Made by a program: the position numbers and the translations under genes. From an uncultured Merdimonas sp. (GTDB taxonomy: Bacteria; Bacillota; Clostridia; Lachnospirales; Lachnospiraceae): 59,382 nucleotides of DNA. Below are positions 1-7,652 of the stretch, in pieces. Where the stretch lies: positions 1-59,382 of the forward strand of contig CALWBB010000002.1 of the NCBI GenBank assembly GCA_944375885.1, in the 5' to 3' direction. The notes beneath the pieces were generated by a model that searched no databases, was not told where the DNA came from, and saw nothing but the letters and a program-made list of their open reading frames with translations. Position 1 is the first letter of the stretch, and every line of letters starts with the position of its first letter.

Positions 1-938
1 GGGAGGGGAATCCCCTGGGCCTGGCAGAAAATGAGCAGGGCGGAAAAATATTTTGGATTGTCCAGGAATTTTTCACTATATTGTTCCGGCTCCCGAAGCC
101 CCCGATGGGTGGCAATCATGCGGGTAAAGGCTTCCCCCCTCAGAAGGACGTCCCACACTTTAGCCGTATTTTCCTGATACGCCTGGATTTCCTCCAGCTC
201 TTCCTTCGCGGGCCAGTTAAAATAGACGTAATCCTCATGGGGACAGAGGCTTTTCTCCCGCACAAGCTCCGGCGTGAAGATTTCCTCGTCGATGGGGCCG
301 CACAGATCGATATAGCGCTTCCACTGGGCGGGCGTACTGTCGTAGGGAGGGGTCGCGGTCAGGGAAATCAGCGTCATCCCCTTCGCTTCCTTCAGAAAGG
401 CCTCCAGGGCCTTCCACCACTCGCTGCGCAGATGATGGGCCTCGTCCAGGCAGACGACCCTCACCCCAGCCGTCTTCACCGCCTCAAAGAGATCGAAATC
501 CCGGAAATCCACGCTCTCCGTCTCCCGCGCGCCGACACCCTCTCCGTCCTCCGCCGCGTCCTCCTCTTCCTCCGAAAGCTCCCCCTGGTAATGCTTCATG
601 GCGCTGTACAGAGCCTGATAGGTGATGGCCGTGATGCTTTTCATGGCCTTCAGATCGTTGGAAAGAAATTCTTCCGGATCCGCTCCTTTTACGAAAAATC
701 CGTCTTCGATGCGTTCCAGCCACTGCTGCCGGATGGTAATGCTCGGAGAGAGAATGAGGGCCGGAGCCCCCAGCCGCCGGATCAGTTCAATGCCCAGCGT
801 CGTCTTGCCCGAACCGGGCGCAGCCACAATATGCACCTTTCCATCTTCCAGGTATTTCTGTGAATTTGCGAGAACCCGCTCCTGATAGGTTCTCCATGTT
901 CCCCGAAACTGCAGGAGGCCGTCATAAATATTCTTCAT
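1..938 (-). CDS. DEAD/DEAH-box superfamily 2 helicase, C-terminus beyond left edge
   Basis: Read from ATG at 938 leftward with no stop before the window edge, so only about 312 N-terminal residues are present. A Walker A motif (AAPGSGKT, about residue 40), a DEAH box followed by H (VCLDEAHH, about residue 170) and motif III (SLTATPP) are visible in that order, which defines an SF2 helicase/translocase core. An acidic insert (SEEEEDAAEDGE) lies between motifs Ia and II. The second RecA-like lobe is outside the window. The substrate is unknown; this type includes DNA-repair and defence-associated translocases, and nothing visible chooses between them. Confidence 0.85.
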   Translation of the reverse strand, partial: MKNIYDGLLQFRGTWRTYQERVLANSQKYLEDGKVHIVAAPGSGKTTLGIELIRRLGAPALILSPSITIRQQWLERIEDGFFVKGADPEEFLSNDLKAMKSITAITYQALYSAMKHYQGELSEEEEDAAEDGEGVGARETESVDFRDFDLFEAVKTAGVRVVCLDEAHHLRSEWWKALEAFLKEAKGMTLISLTATPPYDSTPAQWKRYIDLCGPIDEEIFTPELVREKSLCPHEDYVYFNWPAKEELEEIQAYQENTAKVWDVLLRGEAFTRMIATHRGLREPEQYSEKFLDNPKYFSALLIFCQAQGIPL

Positions 939-977
939 GGATAAATAAGTTCCTTTTCTTTCAGCGGTATTTTCAAA

Positions 978-1970
978 TTATTTTAACAGGGAAACATATT
1001 TTTTCCGGTCGTCGTCCGGAATTCTCAGAGCGTCCATAGCCTGCTCTGCGGTCAGCTTCAAGGTTTCCATCAGATTTTTAACTGAATTCAGAGTGGTTTC
1101 TTCTCTTCCTTCTTCTCTTCCTTCTTCTCTTCCTTCTTCTCTTCCCTCCGCCTTACTGTCCGCCATCAGTTCACGCAGTCCCTCACACATATTGACCCTT
1201 CCTTTCTCTGTGCCAGCTTTCTCTTTTATCTTCCAAAGCTCCGGCTCATTCATATAATCAGCCAAAGCGTCAAAGGTATCTTCCGCAATGGTTTCCTGTC
1301 CGCACAGCTTTCTGATATCTGCTAAAGCTTTTTTATCTTTTGTATACTTTATGAACATCAGCATAAAACGAATATCCGGCGGAAATTTTTGGAGTTCCCT
1401 GTCTGGCGTGTGGCAGACATCCAAAATATGGATGTTATAATTCTCTATATATTTTTTTGCCTTTTCTGAAATATTCTTGAAGTTTAACATTTCATGCAGG
1501 CTTCTGGCGCCATCCCAAGGCTTATCGTTCAGATATAAAACCAGTGTAACCACAGGCGACAGCCTGTCTTCTTTCGCCATTCCTGTGAGAAATTCCCCGG
1601 ATGAAGCCATGTTCAAATCTTTCTTTCTCCTGTGTTCCGCCGCAAGAAGATCCTTCTGGCATGTATAAGAAATCACGTCCATATCCATCACCCGCAAGGG
1701 CATGGAATAATCCATGTTTTCCTGCAGCTCTACTCCTACAAAAAGCCGGATATTCAGTTCTCCTGCCTGCTTAAATATATCCCGGCAGCGCTGCCTGTAG
1801 CTCCCTTTTTCAAGCCGTTTTCCGCTCCTTTGCTCTAATCTGCGATCGGCCTGCGTAATGTCTTCCGGCCTGAGACAGTCCTCTCCGTCGTAAATCCAGC
1901 CGTTGATCAGCTCTGCGAAATGTGCGGGCTGATCATAGTAATGAATTAATGGTTCTTCCTTTCGTCCCAT
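978..1970 (-). CDS. Rpn-family recombination-promoting nuclease / PD-(D/E)XK transposase-like protein
   Basis: 330 residues. ATG at 1970 is chosen because a strong AAGGAGG lies about 7 bases before it; an upstream in-frame start adds 14 residues but lacks such a site. The segment FVGVELQENMDYSMPLRVMD matches the Rpn/transposase_31 core, where the conserved Glu belongs to a PD-(D/E)XK-type active site. The C-terminus has EGRE repeats and then a short helical tail (about the last 40 residues), the usual ending of this family in Lachnospiraceae. Family members are DNA endonucleases linked to RecA-independent recombination; function here is by family only. It is a lone gene without transposon ends. 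Confidence 0.8.
   Translation of the reverse strand: MGRKEEPLIHYYDQPAHFAELINGWIYDGEDCLRPEDITQADRRLEQRSGKRLEKGSYRQRCRDIFKQAGELNIRLFVGVELQENMDYSMPLRVMDMDVISYTCQKDLLAAEHRRKKDLNMASSGEFLTGMAKEDRLSPVVTLVLYLNDKPWDGARSLHEMLNFKNISEKAKKYIENYNIHILDVCHTPDRELQKFPPDIRFMLMFIKYTKDKKALADIRKLCGQETIAEDTFDALADYMNEPELWKIKEKAGTEKGRVNMCEGLRELMADSKAEGREEGREEGREEGREETTLNSVKNLMETLKLTAEQAMDALRIPDDDRKKYVSLLK
1101..1148 (-). repeat. Four 12-bp tandem repeats inside the Rpn-type gene
   Basis: Unit ttctcttccttc on the plus strand occurs three times exactly and a fourth time with one change. It encodes repeated EGRE in the minus-strand gene. Because the unit is a multiple of three, slippage would change the length of a charged linker without a frameshift. 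Confidence 0.9.
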
Positions 1971-2160
1971 CTGATATCCTCCTTCATTGTACACGGAATC
2001 ACAAAACACTGCAACATTTCCAACTCCGGAAGTTATCTTTTGTAAACAAACTTATTCCCTGGGAAATTCATGGAGAGAACGCCTCCATCCAGCACAGCGG
2101 ATCTGCTGTACGTTTACAGATTATCATATTTTTTCAGGAAGTTCCAGTAGTTCTTTTAAA

Positions 2161-2802
2161 TCAAGTTTCGGATGCGTCCATCTCACTTTTCAGGCGCTCC
2201 AGCAGATAGGACAATGCGAACATCAGGGTTTCGTAATGCATATAATCCAGAATATTTTTGTCTGCCAGAAGCTGCAGCGTGGCCGGAAATTCCTCGTCGG
2301 AATCCCAGAAACACAAAATCACAGGAAGAAAGGGAAAAAGCTCCAGCTCATAGGCGGCGTCGCCCTTCTCCCGCTTTTCCCCGCCAAGGCTCTCGCAGGC
2401 ACGGCTGAGGGCCGCAGTCCTGCCGTCGAACTGGCGCCCTGCAGTCTGAAAGAAATCACTCCCCTTTGCCAGCGTGCCTCCCTGGATGGAGGAGAAGCTG
2501 GCCGTGTTCACCCATTCATGAGCCAGGCGGCAGTCCTTTCTGGAATAGCAGAGCACGTCATAAATCGTCATGGCAGCGTTATAGTCCGCAGGATTTTCTG
2601 TCTGAAAGCTATCCTCTGACCAGGTCACCTGTCCTGTCTTCCGGCTGATCCGGTGCGCACGGCTTAAGAGGTCAAGGTACAGGTACGCTTCGTCATATTT
2701 CAGATCAAATTTTCGGATCATAGCCTCCTGATCATATTTCAGAAACGCACCGGCCATTTCATTTTTCATTTTTTCATAATTAGAGATCAGCTCTGTGCCC
2801 AT
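2161..2802 (-). CDS. DUF3786 domain-containing protein
   Basis: 213 residues, with AAGGAGG 9 bases before ATG 2802. It shows the conserved DUF3786 pattern: YDEAYLYLDLLSRAHRI, then MTIYDVLCYS, a central ACESLGG, then a C-terminal LELFPFLPVILCFWDSDEEF block and the final HYETLMFALSYLLERL helix. The family is small, probably cytosolic and without established function; it is found in anaerobic Firmicutes. The length fits the family. It lies 20 bases after the end of the lipoprotein gene upstream and may be co-transcribed with it. I see no catalytic motif. Confidence 0.75.
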   Translation of the reverse strand: MGTELISNYEKMKNEMAGAFLKYDQEAMIRKFDLKYDEAYLYLDLLSRAHRISRKTGQVTWSEDSFQTENPADYNAAMTIYDVLCYSRKDCRLAHEWVNTASFSSIQGGTLAKGSDFFQTAGRQFDGRTAALSRACESLGGEKREKGDAAYELELFPFLPVILCFWDSDEEFPATLQLLADKNILDYMHYETLMFALSYLLERLKSEMDASET

Positions 2803-2822
2803 TTCTTACAGCCTCCTTTCTG

Positions 2823-3494
2823 TTATTTCACACGGTCAATATTTTCTTCCGTCAGCTTCTGCCAGGGAATGATAAGCTCCTGCGCGTCCTCCAGGGCAGA
2901 GGCCGCCTCTTCCTTCTCAATAATACTGATATAAGTATCACTTTCGGCGTCATACCTGTAGAACATACTGTCTTGTACGCTGCTGTCTTCCTCTGCCTCC
3001 TGACTGCGGCCTTCCTTCAGGGCCACATATCCATTATCATAAAAAGTAAGCGCCGGATACGCGAAAAATTCCTCCCGCACCATGCCAAGGGCGTCTTCAA
3101 AATCATAAATCAACGCCGCTTTTCCGGCCTCATCCGTCGTCGTATAAGAAATCAGAAGCTCTGCCGCCCCGTCCTGATCCACATCGCAGATGGCAAATTC
3201 ATTTTCTGACACATCGGCCCCTTCCAGAAAGCCGTAAACCCTGTCGTTCGGGAAAAGATGGTTGAAATAAACGTCCAGCAGGACAGAATGATAAGCGCTT
3301 CTTCCCTCTTCTGAAAGCTCTCCCTCCAGAGCCTTCAGGCCGCCGGAGGCTTCCGCCTCTTCCGCCCCAGCCCCCGTGCCGTTTTCCGTCTCCACTGGCT
3401 GCTCTCCAGCGTCCTTTGTGTCCGCGCAGCCGGCCGCTGATACAAAAAGAAGGCCCAGCAGGGCCGCCGCTAAATATTTTCTCATGTCCCTCAT
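2823..3494 (-). CDS. Lipoprotein of unknown function
   Basis: About 223 residues. ATG 3494 (MRDMRK) is preferred; GTG 3512 and ATG 3485 are alternatives. A short basic start and hydrophobic stretch end in a lipobox (SAAGC), so the mature protein should be lipid-anchored outside the membrane. A low-complexity Gly/Ala/Glu linker follows. CDVDQDGAAELLISY (about residue 110) resembles the DxDxDG calcium-loop/VCBS-like segment seen in many clostridial lipoproteins; the C-terminal domains at 27624-28646 and 28667-30283 have a similar motif. No enzyme motif is visible. Confidence 0.65.
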   Translation of the reverse strand: MRDMRKYLAAALLGLLFVSAAGCADTKDAGEQPVETENGTGAGAEEAEASGGLKALEGELSEEGRSAYHSVLLDVYFNHLFPNDRVYGFLEGADVSENEFAICDVDQDGAAELLISYTTTDEAGKAALIYDFEDALGMVREEFFAYPALTFYDNGYVALKEGRSQEAEEDSSVQDSMFYRYDAESDTYISIIEKEEAASALEDAQELIIPWQKLTEENIDRVK

Positions 3495-3531
3495 TCTCTC
3501 CTCATCCTTCACTCATAAATAATAGAAGCAG

Positions 3532-3990
3532 TTACAGCCGCAAGCCTTTGATATCCTTGATTCTGGACAGAATCACATGGCTGGCGCATTCCACGATGCC
3601 GGGCAGGCGGTCGATAGTCTCATGCATCAGCTTTTCCATCTCCTCATGAGAGGATACCACCGCGTGTACATGGAGTCTGCTTTTTCCCGTGACACGGTAA
3701 ATCTGCGTGATCGTCTCATTCTGCCGCAGAAGCTCTGCCACCTCCTTAAGGGCGTCCGGCTTCGTCTCAATCTCGAAATAACAGGAAACCGCCCCGCTGA
3801 TCTTCTGCGGGTTGATGATCGTCGTATATTCCTCGATTACGCCCTTTTGCTCCAGAGCCTGTACCCGCATTTTCACGGCCACCCGCGAAATGCCGATCTT
3901 CTGCCCTATCTCGGAATAGGACATGCGCGCGTTCTGAATCAGAAGCTTTACGATTTTCTGATCCAGCTCGTCCAGCCCATCTAAAAACAT
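3532..3990 (-). CDS. Lrp/AsnC family transcriptional regulator
   Basis: 152 residues, the standard family length. The N-terminal winged helix-turn-helix begins LDELDQKIVKLLIQNARMSY with recognition region IGQKIGISRVAVKMRVQALE (about 28-47). The C-terminal RAM/ligand-binding half begins near residue 65 and contains the typical VTGKSRLHVHAVV strand. GGGGAGG precedes ATG 3990 by about 7 bases. It is divergent from the MATE exporter, and the two promoters lie within about 80 bp of each other, so it may control the exporter, perhaps in response to an amino acid; that link is inference. Confidence 0.85.
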   Translation of the reverse strand: MFLDGLDELDQKIVKLLIQNARMSYSEIGQKIGISRVAVKMRVQALEQKGVIEEYTTIINPQKISGAVSCYFEIETKPDALKEVAELLRQNETITQIYRVTGKSRLHVHAVVSSHEEMEKLMHETIDRLPGIVECASHVILSRIKDIKGLRL

Positions 3991-4075
3991 AAGCCGCCTC
4001 CCCTAATATGCTGCCTGCGGGCCCAGGCAAGATTATCGCTTTTCCTGCCCTTTCAAAGCCCCGCGCATCTGTCTC

Positions 4076-4105
4076 ATTATATAATGGATCCCAAAAGAAA
4101 GTCAA
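4076..4105 (-). promoter_or_regulatory. Sigma-A type promoter for the Lrp/AsnC gene
   Basis: On the minus strand TTGACT (4105-4100) and TATAAT (4081-4076) are separated by 18 bp. The leader to ATG 3990 is about 80 bases. Confidence 0.65.
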
Positions 4106-4124
4106 GAAAACGCAGCAGTCCGCA

Positions 4125-4153
4125 TTGACAGTCCGCAGGCTTCCTCCTATAAT
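4125..4153 (+). promoter_or_regulatory. Consensus sigma-A promoter for the MATE gene
   Basis: TTGACA (4125-4130), 17 bp spacer, TATAAT (4148-4153): both hexamers match consensus. A short TTAAGTTAA palindrome lies just downstream near the expected transcript start and could be an operator. Confidence 0.8.
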
Positions 4154-4203
4154 AGATTACGATTGTTAAGTTAATTATTTCAAAAAGAAAGCTGTGTGTA
4201 AAA

Positions 4204-5547
4204 GTGGAAAACGAACTGACGAAAGGACCTGTCATGCAGACCATGCTGCGCTTCGCCGTCCCCATGATTCTGGGAGACCTGCTGCAGCAGTGCTATAATA
4301 TCGCCGATACTCTGATTGTGGGCCGCTATCTGGGAGAAAGCGCCCTGGCCGCCGTGGGCTCCGCCTTCTCCCTTATGACCTTCCTGACCTCCATTATTCT
4401 GGGGCTCGCCATGGGAAGCGGCACCGTCTTTTCCATCCGTTTTGGACAGAAGGATGAAAAGGGGCTCAAGGAGGGCATCCTGGCTTCCTTTACTCTCCTT
4501 GCCAGCGTCACGATCATTCTAAATGTTCTGGTCTTTGCCGGCCTCGACTTTATCATCTGGTTTCTGCGGACGCCAGAGGAGCTGGTGCAGATGATGCGCG
4601 ATTATCTGGCCGTCATTTTCGCCGGTCTTGCGGGGATTTTCCTCTACAATTTCTTCGCGTCGCTTCTGCGTTCCCTGGGAAATTCCGTGGTGCCCCTTGC
4701 CTTTCTGACGGTGTCCGCCTGCCTGAACATCGTCCTCGACCTCTGGTTTGTGACGGGACTTCACCGGGGCGTGGCCGGAGCCGCGGAGGCCACGGTCATC
4801 GCCCAGTATGTATCCGGTATCGGAATTGCCATTTACACCTTCGCTAAATTTCCGCAGCTTCTCCGAAGGGAACAGGGCGTCTGCCTGCGCAAAAGCCGCG
4901 TAAAGGAGATCACCAGCTTTTCCGCCCTGACCTGTATGCAGCAGTCTATCATGAATCTGGGAATTCTGGCCGTCCAGGGTCTGGTGAACAGCTTCGGCAC
5001 TACGATTATGGCCGCCTTCGCCGCAGCTGTGAAGATCGATGCCTTCGCCTATCTGCCCGTCCAGGATTTCGGCAACGCCTTTTCCATTTTTACCGCCCAG
5101 AATTATGGGGCGAAGAAGCCGGAACGCATCAAAAAAGGCATCCGGACCGCCGTATTGGTATCGGTGTCCTTCAGCCTTCTGATTTCCCTGTGCGTCTGCC
5201 TTTTCGCGGCGCCTTTGATGTCTCTTTTTATCGACGCCTCCGAAGCCGCCGTCATCGCGGAGGGCGCCCGCTACCTGCGGATCGAGGGAGCCTTTTACTT
5301 TCTGATCGGCATCCTCTTCCTGCTCTACGGACTTTACCGGGCCCTGGGACGCCCCGGCATGTCCGTGGTGCTCACCGTCGTCTCCCTGGGAACCCGCGTT
5401 GCCCTGGCCTACGCCCTGTCTGCGGTGCCCGCCTTCGGCGTCGTGGGAATCTGGTGGTCCGTGCCAATTGGCTGGTTCCTGGCGGACGCCCTGGGAATCG
5501 GATATTACGTCCTGCGGCGGAAAAGGCTTATTCTCCGGGCGGAATAG
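4204..5547 (+). CDS. MATE family efflux transporter
   Basis: 447 residues, about twelve hydrophobic segments, the normal MATE length. The N-terminus ENELTKGPVMQTMLRFAVPM followed by LLQQCYNIADTLIVGRYLG is the signature of the DinF/NorM-like multidrug/Na+(H+) antiporter family. The start is GTG 4204, because the conserved LTKGP block lies directly after it; its ribosome site is weak. ATG 4234 has a better site (AAAGGA) but would cut the conserved N-terminus. The exporter sits in the cytoplasmic membrane; the substrate cannot be told. Neighbours suggest possible control by the divergent Lrp-type regulator. Confidence 0.9.
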   Translation: MENELTKGPVMQTMLRFAVPMILGDLLQQCYNIADTLIVGRYLGESALAAVGSAFSLMTFLTSIILGLAMGSGTVFSIRFGQKDEKGLKEGILASFTLLASVTIILNVLVFAGLDFIIWFLRTPEELVQMMRDYLAVIFAGLAGIFLYNFFASLLRSLGNSVVPLAFLTVSACLNIVLDLWFVTGLHRGVAGAAEATVIAQYVSGIGIAIYTFAKFPQLLRREQGVCLRKSRVKEITSFSALTCMQQSIMNLGILAVQGLVNSFGTTIMAAFAAAVKIDAFAYLPVQDFGNAFSIFTAQNYGAKKPERIKKGIRTAVLVSVSFSLLISLCVCLFAAPLMSLFIDASEAAVIAEGARYLRIEGAFYFLIGILFLLYGLYRALGRPGMSVVLTVVSLGTRVALAYALSAVPAFGVVGIWWSVPIGWFLADALGIGYYVLRRKRLILRAE

Positions 5548-5623
5548 GGTTTTATTCTTCCCTTATTCCGCTCCAGAAGCTGTCTTCGCTAAAATATGAG
5601 AAAAACGGTTCTCTCCGCTTTTC

Positions 5624-6487
5624 CTATCTCCCACAGTCGCCATGGCGGCACTCATGACCTTCGCCGTGGCCGTGTCCATGGCCATGCCCGCAGCTGTGTC
5701 CCTCTTCATGCCCATGGCCGTGGTGATCGCAGTGTACGTCCGGGTTGTATGCAAGCGTTCCTGCCGCCAGTGCCTTCGCAGCCTCGTCCGCACTTCCGGA
5801 TACGCCGCCGTAAAGCCGGATTCCAGCCTCCGCCAGGGCGTTCTGCGCGCCCGCCCCGATGCCGCCGCAGATCAGGGTATCTGCCTGCAGGTCTTTTAAA
5901 AACCCAGCCAGGGCGCCGTGGCCGCTCCCGTTCGTATCCACAATCTCTTCCTTTGTGATCTTTCCATCCTCTACATCATAAATCTTGAACTGCTCCGTGT
6001 GCCCAAAATGCTGATACACTTCTCCATTTTCATAGGTAACTGCTATTCTCATTTCCTTCTCTCCTTTCGCCGGGATCGGACGCGCGGGAATGTCTGGCTG
6101 TGTACAGGGCTGGCACGGCCCTGCCCCTTTCCCGCTGTTCTCTCCAGATCCTGCTTGCAGCCGGCGGCATGCTTTCCGGCAGTAACGGACAGCTGAGCCA
6201 TCGCAGAGGCGGTAATCGCCTCCCGCGATCACAAGCGGCCTCCCGTTTACGATACAGTCCGCGACCTTTTCCCGGGCTGCCTCATAAATCTCCGTCACCG
6301 TCGTCCTGGAGATGTCCATCTGCCTGGCGCACTGCTCGTGGGTCAGCTTTTCCAGATCGATAAGGCGGAGCGCCTCATACTCATCCAGGGCAAGCCGTAC
6401 CGGCCCGCCGCAGGGAATGCCCTCTGGAATGAAGCTTCCGTAAGCAGGCTCTTCACAGATCCTTCTGCAGCGTCTGGGACGCGCCAT
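5624..6487 (-). CDS. DUF134 (UPF0251) DNA-binding domain fused to NifX/NafY-type Fe-Mo cofactor-binding domain with His-rich tail
   Basis: 287 residues. Residues 1-95 match UPF0251/DUF134: MARPRRCRRI at the start, LDEYEALRLIDLEKLTHEQC, and a sigma-70 region-4-like helix-turn-helix (ARQMDISRTTVTEIYEAARE). A Cys-containing linker follows, then from about residue 145 (MRIAVTYENGEVYQHFGHTE) a dinitrogenase iron-molybdenum cofactor-binding fold (NifX/NifB-C/MTH1175 family). The last 32 residues are mostly His, Gly, Glu and Cys, a likely metal-binding tail. No nitrogenase genes are present, so a metal- or Fe-S-responsive role is more likely than nitrogen fixation. GGAGGTGAT precedes ATG. Confidence 0.85.
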   Translation of the reverse strand: MARPRRCRRICEEPAYGSFIPEGIPCGGPVRLALDEYEALRLIDLEKLTHEQCARQMDISRTTVTEIYEAAREKVADCIVNGRPLVIAGGDYRLCDGSAVRYCRKACRRLQAGSGENSGKGAGPCQPCTQPDIPARPIPAKGEKEMRIAVTYENGEVYQHFGHTEQFKIYDVEDGKITKEEIVDTNGSGHGALAGFLKDLQADTLICGGIGAGAQNALAEAGIRLYGGVSGSADEAAKALAAGTLAYNPDVHCDHHGHGHEEGHSCGHGHGHGHGEGHECRHGDCGR

Positions 6488-6526
6488 CCGATCACCTCCA
6501 GTTTGTTTCCGTCATATGTCGTAAAT

Positions 6527-6555
6527 AGTATAGCACCAAATCAGAGAAAATGCAA
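6527..6555 (-). promoter_or_regulatory. Promoter for the DUF134-NifX gene
   Basis: Minus strand TTGCAT (6555-6550), 17 bp spacer, TATACT (6532-6527), about 40 bases before ATG 6487. Confidence 0.6.
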
Positions 6556-6594
6556 GGGTGTAAAAACATTTCGCGCTATAGCTTTGACCCGTTT

Positions 6595-7302
6595 TTATCT
6601 CCGGGAATCAAGATACGAGAAAAAGCGTTCCTTCGACATCTTTGCCCGCGCTTTGCTGACTGGTATCACATGTTCGCCCTCCAGCACAAGCTCCCGGCTT
6701 CGGAACTCCTGGATATATTCCATATTTACCACATAACTCTTATGGCAGTTCAGAAATTGGGCGTCAAGCTGGCTTTTGAGGCTCTCCAGGCTTTCTCCGC
6801 ACAGATATTCCCGGTTCTTGAGCACAATACAGGTCTTATGGAGGCGGCTTTCCAGGTACAGGATGTCCTGGAACGGCACCGTCATGTAGCTTCCCTGGTA
6901 ATGGAACAAAAGCTTCCCCTTCGGCTTTAACTGCTCTTCTTTGATTTTTTCCAGGATCCGCCCCAGCTGCTCCGGATTGACCGGTTTTTTCAGAAGGCCG
7001 CACAGGTTGGTATGCCGCAGAAAAATGTCCTCCACATAATCAAACAGGAAACCTGTCACATAGACCACCTTGGTGTAAGGGCAGACCTGGTACAGCCTCT
7101 CAGCAAAATCAAGGCCTGTCTGTTCCTGCTCCCAGTAAATATCCATAAAAACAATGTCATAAAATACGCCCGCCTCAATGGTTGCCCAGAAGCTTTCCAT
7201 ATCCGTATAGGCATGTACCTTCTTAATAGGAGGAAAGCGCATCAGTATTTTCCGCAATTCCTCCAGGGCCTGCGGCTGATCATCACAGATGGCTGTCTTC
7301 AT
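6595..7302 (-). CDS. LytTR family response regulator (AgrA/ComE type), no adjacent kinase
   Basis: About 235 residues from ATG 7302 (MKTAICDD, with AAGGGA upstream); a longer in-frame start at 7338 has no ribosome site. The receiver domain has the acidic pair DD at 7-8 and phospho-acceptor Asp near 54 in VFMDIYWEQ. The C-terminal LytTR DNA-binding domain runs from about 135 to the end (HYQGSYMTVPFQDILYLES, then HKSYVVNMEYI). Such regulators normally pair with an HPK10-type histidine kinase; none is in the window. The divergent secreted LRR gene across the 350-bp gap is a natural candidate target, which is inference. Confidence 0.85.
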   Translation of the reverse strand: MKTAICDDQPQALEELRKILMRFPPIKKVHAYTDMESFWATIEAGVFYDIVFMDIYWEQEQTGLDFAERLYQVCPYTKVVYVTGFLFDYVEDIFLRHTNLCGLLKKPVNPEQLGRILEKIKEEQLKPKGKLLFHYQGSYMTVPFQDILYLESRLHKTCIVLKNREYLCGESLESLKSQLDAQFLNCHKSYVVNMEYIQEFRSRELVLEGEHVIPVSKARAKMSKERFFSYLDSRR

Positions 7303-7451
7303 GTAGCTATTGTTTCCCTTCATATCATAACACTTCATAACACTTAAATATGGAACAAACGTATTTATTTTATACTATCCATTCCTGCCTTTCTCTTTTT
7401 TTACAGAATTGGCCTGTTTTTTGACAGAAAAAGAAAAGCCAACCCCTGACT

Positions 7452-7475
7452 GGCGTTACTGCGGATAGTTACGCC
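7452..7475. promoter_or_regulatory. 24-bp imperfect dyad, possible operator
   Basis: GGCGTTACT (7452-7460) and AGTTACGCC (7467-7475) are inverted with 8 of 9 positions matching, separated by 6 bp. It lies between the LytTR gene and the promoter of the LRR gene. I cannot match it to the AgrA/ComE direct-repeat consensus. The rest of the 7303-7548 gap is A/T-rich with no gene that I can see. Confidence 0.45.
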
Positions 7476-7548
7476 TGGGTCGATTATAACAAAAAAAGAA
7501 AATGCATTTTTTTAAGAACTGCTTGTTCTGTCTTATGTCCGCCGGAAA

Positions 7549-7577
7549 TTGACTTCTCCTGGATTTTTCCCTATAAT
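7549..7577 (+). promoter_or_regulatory. Sigma-A promoter for the LRR gene
   Basis: TTGACT (7549-7554), 17 bp spacer, TATAAT (7572-7577). Confidence 0.75.
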
Positions 7578-7589
7578 AAACCCATAAAA

Positions 7590-7618
7590 GCCGGGAGTCC
7601 TTAAAAGGCTATCCCGGC
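7590..7618 (+). other. 5' leader stem-loop of the LRR gene
   Basis: GCCGGGA (7590-7596) pairs with TCCCGGC (7612-7618); the loop has a further weak CCTT/AAGG pairing. It would form in the first bases of the transcript. There is no T-run, so it is not a terminator. I do not recognise a riboswitch class. Confidence 0.45.
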
Positions 7619-7652
7619 ATTGATTCTGATTTTCCCTGTGAGGTGGCTATAG

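Noticed and set aside
978..1970. Insertion sequence based on the transposase-like Rpn protein
   Set aside because: No terminal inverted repeats or target duplications are visible around it.
5190..5657. Plus-strand 155-codon frame within the MATE gene
   Set aside because: Arg/Pro-rich shadow of a GC-rich gene, fully overlapped by a well-supported gene.
7441..7480. LytTR (AgrA/ComE) binding site in the dyad
   Set aside because: Spacing and sequence do not fit the known direct-repeat consensus; kept only as an unassigned dyad.
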